A stretch of 64,000 nucleotides of DNA, taken from positions 310,001 through 374,000 of the forward strand of contig NZ_JAANOW010000004.1 of the NCBI RefSeq assembly GCF_011758805.1, read 5' to 3'. Origin of the DNA: Mycolicibacterium fluoranthenivorans. Lineage in GTDB: Bacteria > Actinomycetota > Actinomycetes > Mycobacteriales > Mycobacteriaceae. Each line of letters starts with the position of its first letter. Position 1 is the stretch's first letter. The position numbers and the translations under genes are program-made. Shown here one piece after another: positions 58,308 through 64,000 of the stretch. The notes below the pieces were generated by a model, which saw nothing but the letters and a program-made list of their open reading frames with translations, searched no databases and was not told the DNA's origin.

Positions 58308-58649
58308 ATGTTCAGCACTTTCGCCCGCACCGCACTCGTCACCACGATGTCCGGGCTGGCGCTGGGATTGGCGGCGTTCGCCTCGGCGGGCACCGCGAAC
58401 GCGATCACCTCGCAGACCGATACCGCGTTCCTGAGCGAGATCGCCGACGAGGGCATCTCCTACGATTCCGCCTCCGCGGTCATCGGCAATGCGCACCAGG
58501 TCTGCTCAGAACTCAAGGCCGGCGCCTCCGGCACCGATATCGGCCGGGACATCCTCGCCCACACCGACCTGACCACCCGGCAGGCCGCCGCCTTCGTGGT
58601 CATGTCGATCGACTACTACTGCCCGCAGTACACCGACGCCTTTGCCTGA
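58308..58649 (+). CDS. Secreted DUF732 protein
   Basis: 113 residues from ATG 58308, with AGGAG eight bases upstream. Signal peptide [20 protein letters not shown]... with AxA cleavage around GTANA, mature part [18 protein letters not shown] with cysteines in QVCSEL and YYCPQY that probably form a disulfide. Typical small mycobacterial DUF732 exported protein (Rv1271c-like). Function unknown; it follows the kinase gene after 94 bases and may or may not share its transcript. Confidence 0.88.
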   Translation: MFSTFARTALVTTMSGLALGLAAFASAGTANAITSQTDTAFLSEIADEGISYDSASAVIGNAHQVCSELKAGASGTDIGRDILAHTDLTTRQAAAFVVMSIDYYCPQYTDAFA

Positions 58650-58693
58650 GAAGTATGTTCGATCCCGACTGCAATGAAGCGAAAGGGATCACC

Positions 58694-59917
58694 ATGCCGA
58701 ATCGGGTGTTCGTCGTCGGGGTCGGGATGACCAAGTTCGAGAAGCCAGGCGGACGCGGAGCTCGCGGAACGGACCATGAGGCAGGCAAAGAGGGCTGGGA
58801 CTACCCTGACATGGCTCGTGAATCCGGCACCAAGGCGCTCGCCGACGCGGGTGTCGAGTACGCCGAGGTGCAGCAGGGTTACGTCGGGTACTGCTCGGGC
58901 GACTCGACCTCGGGCCAGCGCGCGCTCTACGAGCTGGGCATGACGGGCATCCCGATCGTCAACGTCAACAACAACTGTTCCACCGGTTCAACGGCGCTGT
59001 ACCTTGCGGCGCAGTCAATTCGGGGCGGGTTGGCCGACTGCACGATGGCGCTGGGGTTCGAGAAGATGCAGCCGGGCTCCCTCGGCGGCGGCGCTCAGGA
59101 CCGCGAATCGCCGCTGGGCCGGCACGTCAAGGCACTGGCCCAGATCGACGAGTTCGCCTTCCCCGTGGCGCCGTGGATGTTCGGCGCGGCCGGGCGTGAG
59201 CATATGAAGAAATACGGCACCACCGCCGAGCACTTCGCAAAAATCGGCTACAAGAACCACAAGCATTCGGTGAACAACACGTACGCGCAGTTTCAGGAGG
59301 AATACACCCTCGACGACATCCTGGGCTCGAAGATGATCTCGGACCCGTTGACCAAGCTGCAGTGCTCGCCCACCTCCGACGGTTCGGGTGCGGCCATCCT
59401 CGCCAGCGAGGCCTTCGTCGACTCGCACGGCCTGGCCGGTCAGGCTGTGGAGATCGTCGGCCAAGCCATGACCACCGACTTCGCCTCGACCTTCGACGGC
59501 AGCGCGGCCAACATCATCGGCTACGACATGAATGTCCAAGCTGCACAACAGGTTTATGACCAATCCGGACTCGGCCCCGCCGACTTCCAGGTGATCGAGT
59601 TGCACGACTGCTTCTCGGCCAACGAACTGCTGCTGTACGAAGCGCTGGGCCTGTGCGGTGCGGGCGAGGCCCCGACACTGATCGACAACGACGACACCAC
59701 CTACGGCGGCCGGTGGGTGGTCAACCCGTCCGGCGGCCTGATCTCCAAGGGCCATCCGCTGGGCGCCACCGGGCTGGCGCAGTGCGCCGAGCTGACGTGG
59801 CAGCTGCGCGGTACCGCCGACAAGCGGCAGGTGGCCGGGGTGACAGCCGCGCTGCAGCACAACATCGGCCTCGGTGGCGCGGCCGTGGTCACGGCCTACC
59901 AGCGCGCCGAACGCTGA
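58694..59917 (+). CDS. Lipid-transfer protein / thiolase-like (SCP-x type, no SCP2 domain)
   Basis: 407 residues from ATG 58694; an in-frame start at 58655 lacks support. Thiolase-fold with nucleophilic Cys in [10 protein letters not shown] and His in [10 protein letters not shown]. Proteins of this class are annotated lipid-transfer or acetyl-CoA acetyltransferase and include retro-aldolase partners of sterol side-chain degradation; the second Cys of biosynthetic thiolases is replaced near [11 protein letters not shown]. No SCP2 domain is fused. Followed by a strong terminator. Confidence 0.87.
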   Translation: MPNRVFVVGVGMTKFEKPGGRGARGTDHEAGKEGWDYPDMARESGTKALADAGVEYAEVQQGYVGYCSGDSTSGQRALYELGMTGIPIVNVNNNCSTGSTALYLAAQSIRGGLADCTMALGFEKMQPGSLGGGAQDRESPLGRHVKALAQIDEFAFPVAPWMFGAAGREHMKKYGTTAEHFAKIGYKNHKHSVNNTYAQFQEEYTLDDILGSKMISDPLTKLQCSPTSDGSGAAILASEAFVDSHGLAGQAVEIVGQAMTTDFASTFDGSAANIIGYDMNVQAAQQVYDQSGLGPADFQVIELHDCFSANELLLYEALGLCGAGEAPTLIDNDDTTYGGRWVVNPSGGLISKGHPLGATGLAQCAELTWQLRGTADKRQVAGVTAALQHNIGLGGAAVVTAYQRAER

Positions 59918-59934
59918 CCCTGCGCCGAGATTGA

Positions 59935-59974
59935 CAAACGGGCGCGAAGGTCCTGGGACTTTCGCGCCCGTTTG
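59935..59974. terminator. Strong terminator between lipid-transfer thiolase and acyl-CoA ligase
   Basis: CAAACGGGCGCGAAGGTCC and GGGACTTTCGCGCCCGTTTG form about 18 base pairs (one G-T wobble) around a TGG-type loop. It is 17 bases after the thiolase stop and 20 from the minus-strand ligase stop at 59995, so it may serve both convergent genes. Confidence 0.85.
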
Positions 59975-59994
59975 ATCACTTGGGCGCAGATCGG

Positions 59995-61605
59995 TCAGAG
60001 GATGATGACCTCGTAGCCGCCGTCGGCGTGCTGGGCCCGGATGGTCTTCTTGTCGTATTTGCCGACGCTGGTGCGCGGCACCTGCGTGATGAACGTCCAC
60101 CGCTCCGGCAGCCACCACCGAACCACCTTGTCGGCCAGGAACTCCCGCAGCTCGGCGGCATCCGCCGAGGCGCCTTCGTCCAGGACGACGACGGCCAGCG
60201 GCCGTTCCTCCCAGCGCTCGTCGGGCACACCCACGACGGCGGCCTCCAGGACGGCCGGGTGGGCGATCAGCAGGTTCTCCAGCTCCACCGACGAGATCCA
60301 TTCGCCGCCGGATTTGATGACGTCCTTGGCCCGGTCGGTCAACGTGACAAAACCGTCCGGGTCGATGAGGCCGACATCTCCGGTACGCAGCCAGCCGCTG
60401 TCGAACTTCTCGGTGTCCCGGCCCAGGTAGTAACCGCCGGTGATCCACGGCCCGCGCACCTCCAGCTCACCGATCGCCTTACCGTCATCGGGTAGCCGGT
60501 TGCCCGCGTCGTCGACGATGCGCACCTCGACCCCGCACATCGGCCTGCCCTGGGTCGCGCGCATCTGCCAGTGCCGCTCTTCGGAGACGCCGGGCAACGG
60601 TTTGGCCACCGTGGCCAGTGGGGAGGTCTCGGTCATCCCCCAGGCCTGCTGGATGTAGACGCCGTACCGCTCCTGGAAGGTCCGCATCAGCGACACGGGC
60701 ACCGCCGAACCGCCGCAGGCCACCAGCCGCAGCGACGACACATCGTGCCCCGGAGACCTTTCCAGGCAATGCATGACATCGTTCCAGATCGTCGGGACCG
60801 CCCCGGCCACCGTCGGCCGCCGCGTTTCGATCAGCTCGATGAGCGAGGTCCCATCCAGGAACCGGTCCGGCATGGCCAGGTCGGCTCCGGCCATCAACGC
60901 CGCATACGGCAGGCCCCAGGAGTTGGCGTGGAACATCGGAACGATGGGCAGCACCACGTCGCTGGAGCTGACGTCCAGGGCGTTGGCGGTGCATGCTGTC
61001 AGCGCGTGCAGATAGCTCGAACGGTGGCTGTAGACAACACCTTTCGGGTTTCCGGTGGTGCCGCTGGTGTAGCACATCGCGGCCGCAGAGTTCTCGTCGA
61101 GCTCGGGCCAGTCGAATTCTGTGGGCTGGCCGGCCAGCAGTTCGTCATAGCGCACCACCGCGGGGCCGGACAGCACACTGGTGTCAGCGTCACCGACCAC
61201 GATCACGGTGTGCACGGTGCTCAGCTGAGGCAGCACCGGGGCCAACAACGGCACCAGTGAGGCGTCGGCGATGATCACCTGGTCCTCGGCCTCGTTGGCG
61301 ATGAAAGCGATCTGTTCGGGCGACAGCCGGATGTTCAGGGTGTGCAGGACCGCGCCCATCGCGGGGGCGGCCAGGTAGGCGACGAGGTGTTCGGCGTTGT
61401 TCCACTGGAAGGTGGCGACCCGCTGGTCCCCGGTGATACCGAGCCCGCGCAGCGCGTGCGCCAGTTGGGCGGCCTGTTCACCGACTTCGCGGTAGGTGAT
61501 ACTGCGGTGGCCGCCCTGCCCGGTGGCGGTGGTGACGACGCGGTCCCCATTGACGCCGCACGCGTGGCGCAGGATCGCAGTGATGGTCAACGGCCAATTC
61601 TGCAT
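59995..61605 (-). CDS. Long-chain fatty-acid (or related) CoA ligase
   Basis: 536 residues from ATG 61605 (MQNWPLTITAILRHACGV); GTG 61617 is possible. Adenylate-forming enzyme: P-loop CYTSGTTGNPKG, WGMTETSPL, and C-terminal GGEWISSVELE plus the Lys-containing PRTSVGKYDKK. AlkK/FadD type rather than acetate-CoA ligase. It faces the thiolase gene, so both are likely lipid or side-chain degradation genes; the acid substrate is not evident. Confidence 0.9.
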   Translation of the reverse strand: MQNWPLTITAILRHACGVNGDRVVTTATGQGGHRSITYREVGEQAAQLAHALRGLGITGDQRVATFQWNNAEHLVAYLAAPAMGAVLHTLNIRLSPEQIAFIANEAEDQVIIADASLVPLLAPVLPQLSTVHTVIVVGDADTSVLSGPAVVRYDELLAGQPTEFDWPELDENSAAAMCYTSGTTGNPKGVVYSHRSSYLHALTACTANALDVSSSDVVLPIVPMFHANSWGLPYAALMAGADLAMPDRFLDGTSLIELIETRRPTVAGAVPTIWNDVMHCLERSPGHDVSSLRLVACGGSAVPVSLMRTFQERYGVYIQQAWGMTETSPLATVAKPLPGVSEERHWQMRATQGRPMCGVEVRIVDDAGNRLPDDGKAIGELEVRGPWITGGYYLGRDTEKFDSGWLRTGDVGLIDPDGFVTLTDRAKDVIKSGGEWISSVELENLLIAHPAVLEAAVVGVPDERWEERPLAVVVLDEGASADAAELREFLADKVVRWWLPERWTFITQVPRTSVGKYDKKTIRAQHADGGYEVIIL

Positions 61606-61720
61606 GGTGGAGTACACCGCCGCGATGGTAGCGCCAGCCCGGGTTGCACCTGCAACGAATCACCGCCGGCGGACGATGTAGTTCACAGGAAGTGTTCACC
61701 ACATCGACAGGGGGCGCGTC

Positions 61721-62044
61721 ATGCGTCCGTATCTCACCACCGTGTCACTGGCGGCGGCCGTACTGCTCGGGTGCGCGCCACCGGCACACGCCGACGAATC
61801 CGCGCTGGACACCATCGGCCGGTTGGAGTCCGAGGGTTACACCGTCAACGTCGACCGGGTCGGCAGCGCCCCGATCGATCAGTGCGTGGTCACCAGTGTG
61901 CGTAACCCGCAAACCATCACCCGGCTGATCCGGGTGGACAACGGCCATAACGGCAAACACGACTACGACTATGTCGAGGTGGTGGTCAGCCGGTCCATCT
62001 CGGTGTCGCTCGACTGCACCGCAAACCTGCGACATGGGTCATGA
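61721..62044 (+). CDS. Secreted small protein, first of two tandem paralogues
   Basis: 107 residues. Signal peptide MRPYLTTVSLAAAVLLGC... with AHA cleavage (about residue 24), then SALDTIGRLESEGYTVNVDR, DQCVVTSVRNPQT and a C-terminal SRSISVSLDCT. Two mature cysteines probably pair. A Cys within the signal (LLGCAPP) resembles a lipobox but lacks a good -3 Leu spacing. GGGGG precedes the ATG. No known domain. Confidence 0.8.
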   Translation: MRPYLTTVSLAAAVLLGCAPPAHADESALDTIGRLESEGYTVNVDRVGSAPIDQCVVTSVRNPQTITRLIRVDNGHNGKHDYDYVEVVVSRSISVSLDCTANLRHGS

Positions 62045-62051
62045 TGGACAT

Positions 62052-62372
62052 ATGCGAATGAGATGGCTACTGCCCGTGACGGCCGTATGCGCCGCGATCA
62101 CCCTGTCCACCGGGATCGCCGCCGCCGAGGAAACGGCGCAGGAGACCATCAACCGCCTGCAGTCCGAGGGCTACACCGTGAACATCGACCGGACCGGCAC
62201 CCTGCCGATGAGCCAGTGCGTGGTCACCAACGTCCGCAATCCGAACACGGTCAAACAGTGGGTGCCCTATGTCGGGCCGGGCACCGATGAACGGGTGCTC
62301 GTGCAGCAGACGGTCAGTCAGTCGATCTCGGTGTCGCTGGACTGCAACCGGTCGATCAACGGCACGCGTTAG
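62052..62372 (+). CDS. Secreted small protein, second tandem paralogue
   Basis: 106 residues from ATG 62052. Same plan as the neighbour: signal peptide with IAAAEE cleavage, ETINRLQSEGYTVNIDRTG, SQCVVTNVRNPNT and SQSISVSLDC. The two share the Leu-x-SEGYTVN(V/I)DR and QCVVT(S/N)VRNP blocks and Cys positions, so it is a tandem duplication with a variable middle loop. Eight bases between the genes. Stop overlaps the beta-propeller gene by 4 bases. Confidence 0.8.
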   Translation: MRMRWLLPVTAVCAAITLSTGIAAAEETAQETINRLQSEGYTVNIDRTGTLPMSQCVVTNVRNPNTVKQWVPYVGPGTDERVLVQQTVSQSISVSLDCNRSINGTR

Positions 62373-63385
62373 ACGCCGACCGGCTCGAGTTCGCGCTCGT
62401 CGGCGAAGGCGATGGCCTCGAACGGCGAGTACATCGGCGGCGGCGTCACGCGGAACGCGGTGATCTCGCCTTCCACGTCGGTGACGTAAAGCCGGTCACC
62501 CTGGTCACTCAGGGCCACCGCCGTGGGGCGGGACCCGACCGTGATGGTCTCCAACACGTCGTTGGTGACGGTGCACAGCACCGCAACCTGGTCGTAGTCG
62601 ACGACATAGGCTCGCGAACCGTCCGCCGACATCGCCATCTGGATCGGCAGCGAGCCGGCCGCGATGGTGCGGTTGACGGTGAAACCGGCGAGATCGACGA
62701 CGACGATCGCGCCCAGGTCGGTGATATCCGAGGTCAGCACGTACGCGGCGGTCTTGGTGACGGCGAGATCGCGGATCGGCGCACCCAGCGACAGGGCCTT
62801 GCGCACGCGTGCGGTCTCGGTGTCGATCATCAGCAGACGGCTGCCCGAGATCGTGGTGACGGCCGCGTACAGGGTGCGACCGGACGGGGCGATCCGGAGC
62901 CCGTCGATCGAGGCGCCGACGCCCGCGGGAATGTCGATGGTGCCGACCCGCTCGGCCGTGGTGTCGATGACAGCGATATCGACATGGTCGTCACCGGTGC
63001 GCGCCACGTAGGCGCGCTTGCCATCGGGGCTCACCTCGATCGCGGTCGCGGTGAACGCGAGCGGATAAGTGGCCACGACCGTGTTGGCGCGGGTGTCGAC
63101 GACCACCACGCTGTCCACCTCCGCGGTGCTGGTGAGCACGTACGCGCGGTCGTCGGCAAGTGCGACGGCGGTGGGCTCGCCCTGCACGGGCACCTGGCCC
63201 GGGCCCGTGACAGTGTCCGGGCGGACCACGGTGACGGAGTCGTCGCTGTGGTTGGCAGCCACGATCGTCGTGGAATTGGCAGCCACGTCGGCGATGACAC
63301 CACGTCCGATCAGCACCGATCCCGCGAACGCCGTCCGCGATTCGGTCAGCGCAGCATCATTCGCGCGCACAACAACACTTGCCAT
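62369..63385 (-). CDS. YncE-like beta-propeller protein
   Basis: 338 residues from ATG 63385, with GGAGG about ten bases upstream. It consists of about seven 40-residue blades (YVTN/NHL-type): for example AVALADDRAYVLTSTAEV, EVSPDGKRAYVARTG and ALSDQGDRLYVTDVEG. No signal peptide, so cytoplasmic or non-classically exported. The fold is a scaffold; no active site is visible. Converges on the secreted-protein pair. Confidence 0.82.
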   Translation of the reverse strand: MASVVVRANDAALTESRTAFAGSVLIGRGVIADVAANSTTIVAANHSDDSVTVVRPDTVTGPGQVPVQGEPTAVALADDRAYVLTSTAEVDSVVVVDTRANTVVATYPLAFTATAIEVSPDGKRAYVARTGDDHVDIAVIDTTAERVGTIDIPAGVGASIDGLRIAPSGRTLYAAVTTISGSRLLMIDTETARVRKALSLGAPIRDLAVTKTAAYVLTSDITDLGAIVVVDLAGFTVNRTIAAGSLPIQMAMSADGSRAYVVDYDQVAVLCTVTNDVLETITVGSRPTAVALSDQGDRLYVTDVEGEITAFRVTPPPMYSPFEAIAFADERELEPVGV

Positions 63386-63830
63386 TTCCTCGACACCTCC
63401 GCCGGTATGTCGGCACCGGCACTAGATTCAGTCGCCATGCGCCGTGGTTGGCGCGTTCGTCCTTGATTCTAGCGACGAAAAACGGCGCGACAGCGGGCTC
63501 GAACGGGACCGGTTCACGATCTGCCGTCAACCTCTCAGACACTTATTAGAAAACTTTTCGTTATGCAGTTGTGACCTTCGTTCAGCAATTCCAGGCGGGC
63601 CGTCTAGCACCGAAGATGCGGAGCCAGCAATTGCCAGCCAGACGCCCCGAACAACCCGCGACCACCGGCGACCGCAACGCGGGAACCGGAAATGAGCGGC
63701 ATATCACACCCGACACATCAGCAAATCCGCCGCCCCGACGCCCAGTATCCGCGGCACCAACCGCGGCGCCATGATCGGAATTCCGCCGATTTGACGTTGC
63801 TGTCAAATTAGCTATGGAGTCGCCCTAGGG
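63386..63830. other. Non-coding region, 445 bases
   Basis: No convincing gene in either strand; all small ORFs here are unlike mycobacterial proteins. A candidate -10 TAGAAT on the minus strand (63466-63471) could drive the beta-propeller gene. TTTGAC/GTCAAA (63790-63795, 63802-63807) is a small inverted repeat near the CHAP gene end. The stretch 63540-63560 is AT-rich. Confidence 0.5.
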
Positions 63831-64000
63831 TCAGGGCAGCAGCACGTACGAAAGGCCCTTCTGGGCTTTTACGTCGCGCGCCGACCAGGTGCCGGGGCCC
63901 ATGCCGGGCCCACCCATCTCGGTGATCCGCAGATACGTGCCATCGGTGCGTTTCGACACCGTGTCCACCCACGCCACATGTCCGGCCGCGGGAGCATCGA
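63831..64000 (-). CDS. CHAP-domain protein, C-terminal part (partial)
   Basis: About 55 residues, frame open to the window edge, stop TGA at 63831-63833. Reads AAGHVAWVDTVSKRTDGTY then LRITEMGGPG and SYVLLP. The GHVAWV block with the conserved His is the catalytic region of CHAP (NlpC/P60-like) amidase-type cell-wall hydrolases. The N-terminus, including the catalytic Cys and any signal peptide, lies beyond the window. Confidence 0.7.
   Translation of the reverse strand, partial: DAPAAGHVAWVDTVSKRTDGTYLRITEMGGPGMGPGTWSARDVKAQKGLSYVLLP

Noticed and set aside
63790..63830. Plus-strand promoter TTGACG to TATGGA
   Set aside because: It would read antisense into the CHAP gene end with no gene to serve; the match is likely by chance.

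Overview
The window is chromosomal DNA from a mycobacterium, probably a non-tuberculous, Mycolicibacterium-type species. GC content is high and GTG/TTG starts are common. The gene set is characteristic: mycothiol-conjugate amidase Mca, short-chain Z-farnesyl diphosphate synthase, DesA2, PhoH2, LpqV, EmbR with a PknH-type kinase, and DUF732 and DUF4307 proteins. Compared from memory with M. tuberculosis H37Rv, about 1-53 kb follows the Rv1109c to Rv1062 order in inverted orientation, with several insertions. After about 55 kb the order jumps to an embR-pknH neighbourhood. I see no rRNA, tRNA, CRISPR array, insertion sequence or phage module.

Layout. 0-3.4 kb: end of a lipid-droplet-associated protein, xseA-xseB, 3-beta-hydroxysteroid dehydrogenase, a small hypothetical. 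3.7-7.0 kb: an inserted operon of arylsulfatase, HAD hydrolase and formylglycine-generating enzyme. 7.0-9.1 kb: TetR remnant, epimerase-SDR pair. 9.1-13.6 kb: AI-2E-family permease, DUF4245 protein, glpX, fum. 13.6-18.8 kb: antiporter, PRC-barrel protein, polysaccharide deacetylase, phoH2, desA2. 18.9-25.4 kb: long-form glyA, DUF885 peptidase, coaA, two membrane proteins, Z-prenyl synthase. 25.4-32.8 kb: hemolysin III, ketosteroid-isomerase-like protein, thioredoxin-fold DUF255 protein, small membrane protein, mca, DUF4307 protein, greA, GPP34 protein, metB. 32.9-41 kb: two proline-rich membrane proteins, cbs, lipU-like esterase, SGNH hydrolase, thiolase, purT. 41-44.2 kb: DUF1275 protein and ABC exporter divergent from a TetR gene, with a clear palindromic operator. 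44.3-54.2 kb: Bax-inhibitor-1 protein, two crotonase-fold genes, a membrane alpha/beta hydrolase, rhodanese and cysteine dioxygenase, LpqV, SDR, two patatins, alcohol dehydrogenase. 54.2-64 kb: NAD(P)-dependent reductase, embR, pknH-like kinase, DUF732 protein, lipid-transfer thiolase, acyl-CoA ligase, two tandem secreted paralogues, beta-propeller protein, and the end of a CHAP-domain gene.

Themes. Sterol and lipid catabolism recurs. KstR-type inverted repeats lie upstream of the 3-beta-HSD gene (1742-1755), the epimerase gene (7237-7250) and, as a perfect palindrome, in the reductase/embR intergenic region (55276-55289). The sulfatase operon sits between the first two, which suggests (inference only) uptake and desulfation of sulfated sterols or aryl sulfates. 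Sulfur-amino-acid genes (metB, cbs, mca, cysteine dioxygenase with rhodanese) form a second theme. Cell-envelope regulation (embR-pknH) forms a third. Perfect hairpins mark several operon ends, four tail-to-tail gene pairs overlap by exactly four stop-codon bases, and several genes look leaderless.
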